A stretch of 64,000 nt of DNA from Bradyrhizobium sp. BR13661 (GCF_029892425.1 NZ_JARXWB010000014.1:1-64000); one strand, 5' to 3'; shown: positions 43,032 to 53,756, counted from the first letter of the stretch. Numbers and translations are program-made. Notes: generated from the letters alone by a model not told the origin.

Positions 43032-44768
43032 ATGGCCACGACCGCCCTTTCACGATTGCCCGAACTCGTTCGCTCGACCAGCGCGCGACAGGTGCGGCTG
43101 GTCTGCGGCGTCATCCTGTTCGCTTACGTGGTCAGCCATTTCCTCAACCATGCGCTCGGCAACATCTCGGTCGATGCCATGCAGGTCGGGGTCACCTACC
43201 ACATGGCGTTCTGGCAGTTCCTCCCTGTTGCGATCGTGTTCTATGGCGCGGCCTTCACCCATATGGGGCTCGGCGTCTATGCGCTGTACCAGCGCCGCCA
43301 GTTCCGCTGGCGGACGATCGAGCCGCTGCAGCTCGTGCTGGGCCTGAGCATCCCCGCGCTGATCATGGCGCATGTGATCGGCATCCGGCTGGGCCAAATC
43401 CTGTACGGCCACGAGAAGCTCTATCCGCAGGAGCTCTATCTGTTCTTCGTCGCGGCGCCTGGCCGGCTCTGGACGATGACGATCCTGCTGATCGTCGCCT
43501 GGGTGCACGGCTGCATCGGCATCTATTTCTGGCTGCGGCTGAAGCCATTCTTCACGCGCGCGGCCCCCTATTTGCTTGCGGCCGCCGTGCTGATCCCGAC
43601 GCTGGCGCTGCTCGGCATCTACCAGGGTGGCCGCAGTGTCGCCGCCGACAGTGAGGACGGCGAGTGGCGCCGGCAAAATTACACGCAGCGCGAGGTCGGC
43701 TCGTTCGCACAGGCCGACACGCTCGACCGCATCACCGGCGGACTGACCATCAGCTACATCGGCCTGCTCGGACTGGTGATGCTCACACGCGGGGTACGCA
43801 GCTGGCGCGAGCGGCGCGGTGGCATGATCGCGCTGTCCTATGGCAACGGCAAGACCGTGCGCGTGCCCAAGGGTCTCTCCGTGCTGGAAGCAAGCCTGCG
43901 CCACAACGTGCCGCATGCCAGCGTCTGCGGCGGCCGCGCCCGCTGCTCGACCTGCCGTATCCGCATCATCGGCGATCATGCCGCCCTGCCCGAACCGTCG
44001 CAGCGCGAGGCCTTCGTGCTGGCCCGCGTCGGCACCGCCGACCCCTCGATCCGGCTGGCCTGCCAGCTGCGGCCGAACTCCGATCTCTCCTTCTTCCAGC
44101 TGTTCATGCCGCACATGCTCTCGGCCAATGCGCAGGCGACGTCGCCGGCGCGGATCGGCCAGGAACGCTATCTCGTCAGCCTGTTCGTCGACATGCGCGG
44201 CTCGACCCAGCTCGCCGAGAAACGCCTGCCGTTCGATACCGTTTTCATCGTCAACCGCTTCCTCGGCGCGGTGTCGCAGGCCGTGATCGAGAATGGCGGC
44301 CAGCCGAACCAGTTCGTCGGCGACGGCATGCTGGCGCTGTTCGGCCTCACCAGCGATCCGCACACCGCCTGCCGGCAGGCGCTGAAGGCGGTGGCTGCCA
44401 TCGCGACCCATGTGGACGAGCTCAACGAGCTCCTGAGCCACGATCTGCGCCAGCCGATCCGCTTCGGCATCGGCGTCCATGGCGGCGAGGTCATCATCGG
44501 CGACATCGGCTATCGCGACCACATCGTCTTCACTGCGCTCGGCGATGCGGTGAATGTTGCGGCCCGGCTCCAGGACATGACCAAGACGCTTCAATGCGAG
44601 GCGATCGTCTCCGAAGAAGTGCGCCGCACCGCCGGCCTTCACGAGGACGCGCTGCCAAAGCAGGAGGTCGCGATCCGCGGCCGCGACGAACCGATGGTCG
44701 TGCGTGTCGTCACCGACACCAGGACATTGTCGGCCGTCATCGCCGGTGGCGAGCGGGTCGCGGCGTAA
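43032..44768 (+). CDS. Membrane adenylate cyclase with haem-type anchor and 2Fe-2S domain (CyaC-like)
   Basis: The 578-residue protein has three parts. An N-terminal six-helix anchor (about 20-255) carries His36, His40, His57, His77, His114 and His159, the pattern of a diheme-b succinate-dehydrogenase-like anchor. A plant-type ferredoxin domain has Cys299-x5-Cys305-x2-Cys308 and Cys344. A class III cyclase domain has metal Asp387 (FVDMRGST) and Asp431 (GDGMLALFG), then LGDAVNVAARLQDMTK. It makes cAMP, probably in response to the membrane redox or quinone state, as described for Sinorhizobium meliloti CyaC. Redox sensing is inferred from domains. Confidence 0.85.
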   Translation: MATTALSRLPELVRSTSARQVRLVCGVILFAYVVSHFLNHALGNISVDAMQVGVTYHMAFWQFLPVAIVFYGAAFTHMGLGVYALYQRRQFRWRTIEPLQLVLGLSIPALIMAHVIGIRLGQILYGHEKLYPQELYLFFVAAPGRLWTMTILLIVAWVHGCIGIYFWLRLKPFFTRAAPYLLAAAVLIPTLALLGIYQGGRSVAADSEDGEWRRQNYTQREVGSFAQADTLDRITGGLTISYIGLLGLVMLTRGVRSWRERRGGMIALSYGNGKTVRVPKGLSVLEASLRHNVPHASVCGGRARCSTCRIRIIGDHAALPEPSQREAFVLARVGTADPSIRLACQLRPNSDLSFFQLFMPHMLSANAQATSPARIGQERYLVSLFVDMRGSTQLAEKRLPFDTVFIVNRFLGAVSQAVIENGGQPNQFVGDGMLALFGLTSDPHTACRQALKAVAAIATHVDELNELLSHDLRQPIRFGIGVHGGEVIIGDIGYRDHIVFTALGDAVNVAARLQDMTKTLQCEAIVSEEVRRTAGLHEDALPKQEVAIRGRDEPMVVRVVTDTRTLSAVIAGGERVAA

Positions 44769-44904
44769 CCCCACCCTGTTGCAGCGCAGCGGCATGGGCT
44801 TGCTGCGAAAGCACGAATTGACTTCGCCCGAGTCGTTGCGACAGATGGGCGCAGAATCGCGGTGATGACCGCTGATTCAACGAAAAGCTCCGGGAGGAGA
44901 CGAG

Positions 44905-46104
44905 ATGTTTGACCGACGCGACCTGCTCAAAGGAGCGGGCCTTGCCGCACTTGCGGCGACACTGAATTCCACCAAAGCACTGGCACTCGACACCATCACG
45001 CTCCCGTTCGCCAATGGCGAGCGGCCGCTGGTGAAATATCCGCAGAAGCGGCCGATGATCGGCGTGACCAGCCGGCCGCCGCAGCTCGAGACGCCATTCG
45101 CGGTGTTCAACGACGGCCCGATCACGCCGAACAATGCGTTCTTCGTACGCTATCACCTCGCCGGCCTGCCCTATGATCTCGACCCCGACAAGTTCACGCT
45201 CGAGATCAAGGGCAAGGTCGACAAGCCCCTGAAGCTGTCGCTGAAGGACATCCGCAAGATGAAGGCGACCGAGATCGTCGCCGTCAACCAATGCTCCGGC
45301 AACAGCCGCGGCTTCTCCGAGCCGCGCGTCGCCGGCGGCCAGCTCGCCAATGGCGCGATGGGCAATGCGCGCTGGCGCGGCGTGCCGCTGAAGACCGTGC
45401 TGGAGATGGCCGGCGTGCAGGCCGGCGCCAAGCAAGTGGTGTTTGCCGGCATGGACGGGCCTGTCAGCGATAAGACGCCTGATTTCGCCAAGGCGCTCGA
45501 CCTCGATCACGCCACCGATGGCGAGGTGATGCTGGCCTATGGCATGAACGGCGACGATCTGCCGTTCCTCAACGGCTTCCCGCTGCGCCTGGTGGTGCCG
45601 GGCTATTACGGCACCTACTGGGTCAAGCACCTCAACGAGATCACCGTCATCGACGGCGTCTATGACGGGTTCTGGATGAAGGGCGCGTACCGGATTCCTG
45701 ATACGCCCAACAATTCGGTCGAACCCGGCACGACGCCGAAGGCGACGATCCCGATCAACCGCTTCACCATCCGCTCCTTCATCACCAGCGTGACCGACGG
45801 CGCCAGGCTGAAGGCGGGAAGCACGACGCTGCGCGGCATCGCTTTCGACAGCGGCAAGGGCATCAAGGACGTCCAGGTCTCCACCGACGGCGGTAAGACC
45901 TGGACCTCAGCCAAGCTCGGCAAGGATCTCGGCAATTACTCGTTCCGCGAATGGAAGCTGCCGGTGAAACTTGCGGCGGGCGAGGTCGAGCTAAAGGTGC
46001 GCGCCACCAGCAATTCCGGTGAGACGCAGCCGGAGACGCCGCGCTGGAATCCGGCGGGTTATTTGCGCAACGTCGTCGAAACCGTCCGCGTCAGCGTCGC
46101 CTGA
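44905..46104 (+). CDS. Sulfite dehydrogenase molybdopterin subunit (SorA-type sulfite oxidase)
   Basis: The 399-residue protein has a Tat signal (RRDLLKGAGLAALAATL), so it is folded with its cofactor before export. The sulfite oxidase Mo domain contains the Mo-ligand cysteine in VNQCSGNSRG (Cys130), later GYYGTYWVKHLNEITVIDG, and a C-terminal dimerisation domain (GIKDVQVSTDGGKTW). It oxidises periplasmic sulfite to sulfate. The next gene, 11 bp downstream, is a small cytochrome c, exactly the SorAB arrangement. Substrate could be another sulfur oxyanion, but sulfite is likeliest. Confidence 0.88.
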   Translation: MFDRRDLLKGAGLAALAATLNSTKALALDTITLPFANGERPLVKYPQKRPMIGVTSRPPQLETPFAVFNDGPITPNNAFFVRYHLAGLPYDLDPDKFTLEIKGKVDKPLKLSLKDIRKMKATEIVAVNQCSGNSRGFSEPRVAGGQLANGAMGNARWRGVPLKTVLEMAGVQAGAKQVVFAGMDGPVSDKTPDFAKALDLDHATDGEVMLAYGMNGDDLPFLNGFPLRLVVPGYYGTYWVKHLNEITVIDGVYDGFWMKGAYRIPDTPNNSVEPGTTPKATIPINRFTIRSFITSVTDGARLKAGSTTLRGIAFDSGKGIKDVQVSTDGGKTWTSAKLGKDLGNYSFREWKLPVKLAAGEVELKVRATSNSGETQPETPRWNPAGYLRNVVETVRVSVA

Positions 46105-46115
46105 GGAGAATTATC

Positions 46116-46424
46116 ATGCAGCGCACCGTTCTCCTCGCCATTACGCTTGCCGTTGTCGCCGTCATCGGTTCGGCCTTCGCAGCGTCAGTCGATTACAAGA
46201 CGCCGGATGAGATTGCCGCCTTCAAACCCGGGCCCAATCTCGAGGTCGTGCAAGGCAATTGCGCCGCCTGCCACTCGTCCGATTACATCGCCACGCAACC
46301 GCCGATGAAGGACAAGAAGGCGTTCTGGCAGGCCGAGGTGACCAAGATGATCAAGGTCTATGGCGCGCCGATCGACGATGCCGATGTCGGCAAGATCGTG
46401 GATTACCTGGCCGCGACTTATTGA
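46116..46424 (+). CDS. Monohaem cytochrome c subunit (SorB-like)
   Basis: The 102-residue protein has a signal peptide (MQRTVLLAITLAVVAVIGSAFAAS) and one CxxCH haem motif, CAACH (Cys49, Cys52, His53), in EVVQGNCAACHSSDYIATQP, with a C-terminal IVDYLAATY helix. It is 11 bp after the sulfite dehydrogenase subunit and is its probable electron acceptor in the periplasm. Confidence 0.88.
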   Translation: MQRTVLLAITLAVVAVIGSAFAASVDYKTPDEIAAFKPGPNLEVVQGNCAACHSSDYIATQPPMKDKKAFWQAEVTKMIKVYGAPIDDADVGKIVDYLAATY

Positions 46425-46513
46425 CGGCCCAGGTTGACAGCCCAGGCTCAATTGACCGCGAAACGGGCAAATCAGGCAAAAACGCCGCGAAGTTGAGCGA
46501 ATTTCCGCGAAAT

Positions 46514-46596
46514 GCGGATGTGGTTTGATCTACCAAGCCCGCCACATTCCGCGTATCCTGTAGGACCGAACCGGCCGGTTGGCGGGGACTGGCGGT
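46514..46596 (+). promoter_or_regulatory. Structured leader upstream of the cold shock gene
   Basis: GCGGATGTGG (46514-46523) pairs with CCACATTCCGC (46542-46552) with a single bulge, and GAACC/GGTTC (about 46568-46597) forms a second helix. A long structured 5' leader is typical of cold-shock mRNAs; its temperature role here is inferred. Confidence 0.4.
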
Positions 46597-46632
46597 TCGT
46601 GATCTCGGAGGAAGACCCGCGGAGAAGTCGTG

Positions 46633-46833
46633 ATGGCTAAAGGTACGGTCAAGTGGTTCAACCCGACCAAGGGTTATGGATTTATCCAGCCTGCGTCGGG
46701 CGGCAAAGATGTGTTCGTGCATATCTCGGCAGTGCAGAAAGCCGGTCTGTCGTCCCTGAACGAAGGACAGACGGTGGAATACGAAGAGATCGCAAACCGG
46801 GGCAAAACCTCCGCAGAGAACCTCAAAGTATAA
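46633..46833 (+). CDS. CspA-family cold shock protein
   Basis: The 66-residue protein MAKGTVKWFNPTKGYGFIQP has both RNA-binding motifs (RNP1 KGYGFI and RNP2 VFVHIS). CspA-type proteins bind single-stranded RNA and prevent secondary structure at low temperature or in stationary phase. The ATG at 46633 is chosen over a GTG one codon earlier. It has its own structured leader and a hairpin (CTCCCGGA...TCCGGGAG, 46852-46871) just past the stop. Confidence 0.93.
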   Translation: MAKGTVKWFNPTKGYGFIQPASGGKDVFVHISAVQKAGLSSLNEGQTVEYEEIANRGKTSAENLKV

Positions 46834-47001
46834 GCCGCCAGCTTTTGCTGCCTCCCGGATTTGTCCGGGAGTGAGGCCAAGAAAATTTCAGAAGACGATC
46901 CGTGCATTCGACGACAGGCGTTGCGACTGCACACGAAAGGCTATTTGCCTGTCGAAATCGCCAATCAACGCCGCAGCAATGACAATCGCGACCGCATGTG
47001 G

Positions 47002-47478
47002 TCAGCCCACCGGCAACGGTGCGTCGCGCTTGATCTCCTCCATCACCGCATAGGTGCGCGTCTCGCGCACGCCCGGCATCAACAGCAAGGTCTCGCCGAG
47101 GAAGCGCCGATACGCGGTCATGTCCGCAAGCCGCGCCTTCACTAGATAGTCGAATCCGCCTGCAACCATGTGACACTCCAGCACTTCGGGCGCGAGTTTT
47201 ACCGCACGCGCAAAGCGCTCGAAATTGTCAGGCGTGGTCTTGTCGAGCAGGACCTCGACGAACACCAGAAGACCCAGCCCAAGCCGGTGCGGATTGAGCC
47301 GCGCGCCATAGCCCTCGACAAAGCCTTCTCGCTGTAATCGCTTCAGCCGCTCGCCGATCGAGGTCGGGGACAGGCCGATGCGCTCGGCGAGCTCGACATT
47401 GGCTATGCGCCCATCTTCCTGCAAAATTGAGAGGATTTTCCGGTCGATTCGATCGAGTTCCATATTATATACGGCCAT
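47002..47478 (-). CDS. putR: Lrp/AsnC-family regulator PutR
   Basis: The 158-residue protein has an HTH (NVELAERIGLSPTSIGERLK, RLQREGFVEGY) and a RAM ligand domain (about 75-150). It is divergently transcribed from putA across about 100 bp; in Agrobacterium and Bradyrhizobium PutR activates putA in response to proline. ATG at 47478 has a GAGG ribosome site; ATG at 47463 is an alternative. Confidence 0.85.
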   Translation of the reverse strand: MAVYNMELDRIDRKILSILQEDGRIANVELAERIGLSPTSIGERLKRLQREGFVEGYGARLNPHRLGLGLLVFVEVLLDKTTPDNFERFARAVKLAPEVLECHMVAGGFDYLVKARLADMTAYRRFLGETLLLMPGVRETRTYAVMEEIKRDAPLPVG

Positions 47479-47577
47479 TTCGCCTCTAGACTTCATTTTC
47501 TAAGGTAATTTGGCTATCTTGTCTATCGAACTGCGGTCACGCGGGCTTTATCCTGAATTTGAGCCACAGGACATGCC

Positions 47578-50577
47578 ATGCCGAACACCCCCCCGCCCTT
47601 CTCCGCTCCCTACGCGCCCGACGACGCCGACATCGCTGCGCGTCTGTTTCCGTCGACCCATCTCGCCCCGCCGCAGGAGGCGCGGATCGACCGTACCGCG
47701 ACGCGGCTGATCGAGGCGATCCGCAAGCGCGACGACCGGTTCGGCGGCGTCGAGGACATGCTGCGCGAGTTCGCACTCTCGACCAAGGAAGGCCTCGCGC
47801 TGATGGTGCTGGCCGAGGCGCTGCTGCGCGTGCCAGATGCCCGCACCGCCGACCAGTTCATCGAGGACAAGCTCGGCGAGGGCGATTTCATCCATCACGA
47901 GACCAAGTCCACGGCGTTCCTGGTCAACGCCTCGGCCTGGGCGCTCGGCCTGTCGGCGCGGGTGATCCAGCCCGGCGAGACGCCCGACGGCACCATCGGC
48001 CGCCTCGTCAAGCGGCTCGGCGCACCGGCCGTGCGCACCGCGACGCGTCAGGCGATGCGGCTGATGGGCAATCATTTCGTGCTGGGCGAGACCATCGAGC
48101 AGGCGCTGGAACGCGGCAAGCCGCGCTCGGGCGAGAGGCCGCGCTACTCCTTCGACATGCTCGGCGAAGGCGCACGCACGGCAGCCGATGCCAAGCGCTA
48201 TTTCGACGCCTATGCGAGTGCGATCGAAACCATCGGCAAGGCCGCAGGCAACCATCCGCTGCCCGACCGGCCCGGCATCTCGGTCAAGCTCTCGGCGCTA
48301 CATCCGCGCTTCGAGGCAATCAGCCGCGATCGCGTGATGGGCGAGCTCGTGCCGCAATTGCTGGACCTCGCCCGGCGCGCCAAGGCCCACGACCTCAACT
48401 TCACCGTCGATGCCGAGGAGGCCGACCGGCTGGAGCTGTCGCTCGACGTGATCGCGGCAACGCTCGCCAATCCCTCGCTTGCTGGCTGGGACGGATTCGG
48501 GCTTGCAATCCAGGCCTATCAGAAGCGCGCCAGCGCAGTGATCGACTACATCCACGAACTGGCGCGGGCGCATGACCGCAAGCTGATGGTGCGGCTGGTC
48601 AAGGGCGCCTATTGGGACACCGAGATCAAGCGCGCGCAGGAGCGCGGGCTCGACGGCTACCCGGTGTTCACGCGCAAGGCGATGACGGATCTGAACTACA
48701 TCGCCTGCGCCACGAAGCTCTTGAATCTGCGACCGCGCATCTTCCCGCAATTTGCGACCCACAACGCCCTCACCGTCGCGACCGTGCTGGAACTCGCCGG
48801 CGCCAGCTCCGGCTTCGAATTCCAGCGGCTGCATGGTATGGGCGAAGCGCTCTACGAGCAGCTCGCCAGAGATCATCCCGAGATTGCCTACCGCACCTAC
48901 GCGCCGGTCGGCAGCCATCGCGATTTGCTTGCCTATCTCGTCCGGCGTCTCCTGGAGAATGGCGCCAACTCGTCCTTCGTGGCGCAGGCGGCCGACTATC
49001 GCGTCCCGGTGCCGGCGCTGTTGAAGCGTCCGGTCGGTCTCATCGTTCGTCCGGATCATGCGCATCATGCCAAGATTCCGCTGCCGGGTGATCTCTTTGC
49101 ACCGGAGCGGCACAATTCAGCCGGCATCGAGTTCGGCGAGCGTGCAGCACTCGAGCGGTTGCTGGCCGAGGTCAAGGCCGCAACGCCCGACCTCAGGCCG
49201 GTCGCAGATGCGACGCCCGAGCAGGCGAACGCAGCGATCGCCGCGGCGCGCGCGGGCTTTGCTGGATGGAGCCGGACGCCGGCGGGGACGCGCGCGGCGG
49301 CGCTGGAACAGGCCGCGCATCTGCTGGAAAGCAGCAGTGCGCATTTCCTTGCGCTGCTGCAAGCCGAGGGCGGCAAGACGCTCGACGACGCGCTCTCCGA
49401 GTTGCGCGAAGCCGCCGATTTCTGCCGCTATTATGCCGCGCAGGGCCGAAAGCAATTTGGTCACGAGACCGCGATGCCGGGCCCGACCGGCGAGAGCAAC
49501 GCGCTCGCCATGCGCGGCCGCGGCGTTTTCGTCGCGATCTCGCCGTGGAATTTTCCGCTGGCGATTTTCCTCGGCCAGGTCACCGCGGCCCTGATGGCCG
49601 GCAACAGCGTGGTCGCAAAGCCCGCCGAGCAGACGCCGCGCATCGCGCGCGACGCCGTCGCGCTGCTGCACGAGGCCGGGATTCCCGCAAGCGCGCTGCA
49701 TCTCGTCACCGGCGACGGCCGCATCGGCGCGGCGCTGACCGCACACCCCGACATCGCCGGCGTCGTCTTCACCGGCTCAACCGAGGTCGCGCGTCACATC
49801 AACCGGACGCTCGCCGCCAAGGACGGGCCGATCGTGCCCCTGATCGCGGAGACCGGCGGCATCAACGCGATGATCGCGGACGCCACGGCGCTGCCCGAAC
49901 AGGTCGCTGACGACGTCGTCATCTCCGCCTTCCGCTCCGCAGGCCAGCGCTGCTCGGCGCTGCGGCTGCTGTTCGTGCAGGAGGACGTCGCCGACCGCAT
50001 GATCGAGATGATCGCAGGCGCAGCGCGCGAATTGAAGATCGGAGATCCCTCCGGAGTCGCGACGCATGTCGGCCCTGTCATCGACACCGATGCCAAGCAG
50101 CGCCTCGACGCGCACATTGCGCGGATGAAGAGAGAGGCGAAGCTGCACTTTGCGGGCATCGCGCCGGAGGGCTGCTTCATCGCGCCGCATATCTTCGAGC
50201 TGAGGGATGCCGGCCAGCTCACCGAGGAGATATTCGGCCCGATCCTGCACGTGGTGCGCTACCGGGCTGAAACGCTCGAACGCGTGCTGCAGGCGGTCGA
50301 TCGCACCGGCTATGGCCTCACGCTCGGCGTGCACTCCCGCATCGACGACACGGTCGAGGCCATCATCGACCGCGTCCAGGTCGGCAACATCTACGTCAAC
50401 CGCAACATGATCGGCGCGGTGGTCGGCGTGCAGCCGTTCGGCGGCAACGGCCTGTCCGGAACCGGCCCCAAGGCCGGCGGCCCGCATTATCTCGCGCGCT
50501 TCGCCACCGAGCAGACCGTGACCATCAACACCGCCGCAGCCGGCGGCAACGCAGCCCTGCTTGCAGGCGAGGAGTGA
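47578..50577 (+). CDS. putA: Bifunctional proline utilization A (PutA)
   Basis: The 999-residue PutA has the length of the minimal Bradyrhizobium-type enzyme. The N-terminal half is the FAD proline dehydrogenase barrel (NFTVDAEEADRLELSLDVIA, MVRLVKGAYWDTEIKRAQE), oxidising proline to pyrroline-5-carboxylate. The C-terminal half is an NAD-dependent aldehyde dehydrogenase giving glutamate, with the catalytic Glu in LIAETGGINAM and Cys in SAGQRCSALRLLF. It lacks the DNA-binding domain and the long C-terminal extension of larger PutAs, so regulation falls to divergent PutR. Confidence 0.95.
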   Translation: MPNTPPPFSAPYAPDDADIAARLFPSTHLAPPQEARIDRTATRLIEAIRKRDDRFGGVEDMLREFALSTKEGLALMVLAEALLRVPDARTADQFIEDKLGEGDFIHHETKSTAFLVNASAWALGLSARVIQPGETPDGTIGRLVKRLGAPAVRTATRQAMRLMGNHFVLGETIEQALERGKPRSGERPRYSFDMLGEGARTAADAKRYFDAYASAIETIGKAAGNHPLPDRPGISVKLSALHPRFEAISRDRVMGELVPQLLDLARRAKAHDLNFTVDAEEADRLELSLDVIAATLANPSLAGWDGFGLAIQAYQKRASAVIDYIHELARAHDRKLMVRLVKGAYWDTEIKRAQERGLDGYPVFTRKAMTDLNYIACATKLLNLRPRIFPQFATHNALTVATVLELAGASSGFEFQRLHGMGEALYEQLARDHPEIAYRTYAPVGSHRDLLAYLVRRLLENGANSSFVAQAADYRVPVPALLKRPVGLIVRPDHAHHAKIPLPGDLFAPERHNSAGIEFGERAALERLLAEVKAATPDLRPVADATPEQANAAIAAARAGFAGWSRTPAGTRAAALEQAAHLLESSSAHFLALLQAEGGKTLDDALSELREAADFCRYYAAQGRKQFGHETAMPGPTGESNALAMRGRGVFVAISPWNFPLAIFLGQVTAALMAGNSVVAKPAEQTPRIARDAVALLHEAGIPASALHLVTGDGRIGAALTAHPDIAGVVFTGSTEVARHINRTLAAKDGPIVPLIAETGGINAMIADATALPEQVADDVVISAFRSAGQRCSALRLLFVQEDVADRMIEMIAGAARELKIGDPSGVATHVGPVIDTDAKQRLDAHIARMKREAKLHFAGIAPEGCFIAPHIFELRDAGQLTEEIFGPILHVVRYRAETLERVLQAVDRTGYGLTLGVHSRIDDTVEAIIDRVQVGNIYVNRNMIGAVVGVQPFGGNGLSGTGPKAGGPHYLARFATEQTVTINTAAAGGNAALLAGEE

Positions 50578-50694
50578 GGCCCTGCGCCTGGCGCCGTTGC
50601 ATCCCGGCGAAACATCGGTCTAATGCTGCCATGACTTGGCCCGCGCCAATTCCAGCCGGCGGGAAACAACAAGAGCGAGGGAGCAACGCCAGCG

Positions 50695-51900
<1,206 letters not shown>

Positions 51901-51954
51901 GGGGCCTTTGAGTTGCTTCCGGGACAACGGATGACGAACTACGCGAATTGAGGC

Positions 51955-52119
51955 CTATCTCAGCGCCAGCCAGCCGAGCGTGAACAGGATGCCGCCGAGG
52001 ATGACGACGACAGCAACAGCGGAGGCGCTGATGCGGAAGCTGCCGGCGACTTGCTTGGCTTCCTCATTCTGCGCGATCTCGCGATTGCGCTGCTTGTCGG
52101 CTTCGCTGGTATCCGTCAT
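51955..52119 (-). CDS. 54-aa single-span membrane protein
   Basis: The 54-residue protein has a charged N-terminus (MTDTSEADKQRNREIAQNEE) and one transmembrane helix (SASAVAVVVILGGILFTLGW). Start at ATG 52119, stop TAG at 51955; below common annotation cut-offs. No function is known. It sits between the CoA transferase and the exported monohaem gene. Confidence 0.55.
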   Translation of the reverse strand: MTDTSEADKQRNREIAQNEEAKQVAGSFRISASAVAVVVILGGILFTLGWLALR

Positions 52120-52169
52120 GGGTCATCCAAATCGCTTGTTGGCTGACGCATGATCGTGGGGACCATGCG

Positions 52170-53720
52170 CTAACGCGTCTTGATGAAGCACATGCCAATG
52201 CGGCTTGAGGCGGCCGCAGCCTGACAGGTGAGACCTTTAGCACAGGTCCATGACGTAAAACTCTTGTCAGCCGTTCCCGATCCCTCATTTTGCAGGGAAC
52301 AATGCGCGCCCCAGCCGTCCTGATATTCGGTGCCGGCGAGCTCCCGACTTCCGCGGGTCTGCGGCCGGCTGGCAAATCCGCGTGAAAAATCGGGGTGTTT
52401 GTCGGTAGCAAACGCGGTCAGGATGTCGCGGCGACGGAGCTGGTCGCCGACAAAATGCGGCGAGGCCGGAACGATGGTGGCGTTCGACGCGTTCTCCGTC
52501 AGCCAGTCCACACCCGGAAAATGGAAACCACCGATGCCCCGGGTCTGGTGACAACCCGAGCAGGTGACGTCATTCAGGCGGCGCTGGAAGCCTGCGACCG
52601 ATCGGATGTTCTCCATGGCGATGCCGCGCGCGGCGGCTTGCTTGAGCGCGCCGACGACGTCGTCATCGGTGAAGACGGGATTACCCTTGCCCTCGCCCTT
52701 GCCTTCACCCTGCATCATCCCAAATTCCGGCTGCATCGTTGAAGCATCGAGGCCCGAAGGCGTCGGCGCCACCGCGGCCTTGGCGAGATATTGCTCCGGG
52801 ATCAGCACTGTGCCGCGATCAAACTCGCGCAGATTCGCGGGCGCCAGCAGCCACGCCTTGAAGTCGCGTCGAAGCGTATCATCGGCAAGGATGCGGTCGC
52901 GGTCGATCTGGTTCTCGAGCGTCGATTCCACGAAAACCTTGCTGGCCGCGTCATATTTGAACACCTTGAGCAGATAGTCGGAGCGGAAATCATGCAGCGC
53001 CGATTTCGGCGAGATCGAGATCTGGATGTTGGTCTCGATACGGTCGATCATCGCATCGTAAGGCGCAGTGCGGCTGCCGATCAGCCCCTGCCAGTCGCCA
53101 TTGCCCAGCCAGCGCCGCGCGACCTCGGCGCAGGTGATGGGCTTGCCGCCCGCATCCATCTGGCGTGCATCGCGCGCTTTCATCACGAGGTTGAAGGTCA
53201 TCGGCAGGCGCGTCGCGGTGCTGCCGCCATCCGGTTTTCGCTCGAACCGCGCCAGGCGATAGATCAGCCTGACCTCGCCGCAGGATTCTTCCGACACATA
53301 GGCACGGTCCATGCGGTTGATGATGCCGGCCAGTACGAAACTCGTGTTGGCGGACTTCAGGTTGGCCCGATCGAACAGCTCGACATCGAACCCTTCACCA
53401 ACGCCGGTGGTCTCGCTCGGTGAAGCCTGCTTGTGCTGCGCGATGTAGCGATCGAACTCCGCATCGATCGCCGGCGGAATCTCCTTGAGCTGCGGCAGCG
53501 ATGCGAACAGCTGATCGCTCGTCAGCGGAACATTCGCGTTCCGCTCCGGCTGCAACAAGCGTGAAATCGACAGCGCATCGCTCTGGTCAAGCTTGCGCAG
53601 GAGATCGGGGTCGGTGATCGCGGTCCCGCGCGCGAGCGGCGCATTCTCTGCTGCCGAGAGCGACATGACGCTGCCGAACAATATGGCGGCAGCCAGGAAA
53701 ATTCGCAGCGCGCGGCTCAT
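52170..53720 (-). CDS. Exported monohaem cytochrome-like protein of unknown function
   Basis: The 516-residue protein has a signal peptide (LRIFLAAAILFGSVMSLSAA) and one covalent haem site, CSGCH (about 409-413), in RLNDVTCSGCHQTRGIGGFH. A C-terminal region has four cysteines (HCSLQ, WTCAKG, LTCQ, MCFIKT) that suggest disulfides. The N-terminal 350 residues resemble no family I can name. It is likely periplasmic and redox-linked. It is monocistronic; a terminator separates it from the upstream gene. Confidence 0.7.
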   Translation of the reverse strand: MSRALRIFLAAAILFGSVMSLSAAENAPLARGTAITDPDLLRKLDQSDALSISRLLQPERNANVPLTSDQLFASLPQLKEIPPAIDAEFDRYIAQHKQASPSETTGVGEGFDVELFDRANLKSANTSFVLAGIINRMDRAYVSEESCGEVRLIYRLARFERKPDGGSTATRLPMTFNLVMKARDARQMDAGGKPITCAEVARRWLGNGDWQGLIGSRTAPYDAMIDRIETNIQISISPKSALHDFRSDYLLKVFKYDAASKVFVESTLENQIDRDRILADDTLRRDFKAWLLAPANLREFDRGTVLIPEQYLAKAAVAPTPSGLDASTMQPEFGMMQGEGKGEGKGNPVFTDDDVVGALKQAAARGIAMENIRSVAGFQRRLNDVTCSGCHQTRGIGGFHFPGVDWLTENASNATIVPASPHFVGDQLRRRDILTAFATDKHPDFSRGFASRPQTRGSRELAGTEYQDGWGAHCSLQNEGSGTADKSFTSWTCAKGLTCQAAAASSRIGMCFIKTR

Positions 53721-53756
53721 GCCTCCACTAACACCGCACAGAGCCGCCTATTCAAG

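Noticed and set aside
44769..44904. Molybdenum-cofactor riboswitch before the sulfite dehydrogenase operon
   Set aside because: I looked for the paired stems of such a leader but saw only a short unstructured spacer.
46861..47145. 94-residue plus-strand frame overlapping putR
   Set aside because: Mostly antisense to putR, with His/Arg-rich composition and no ribosome site.
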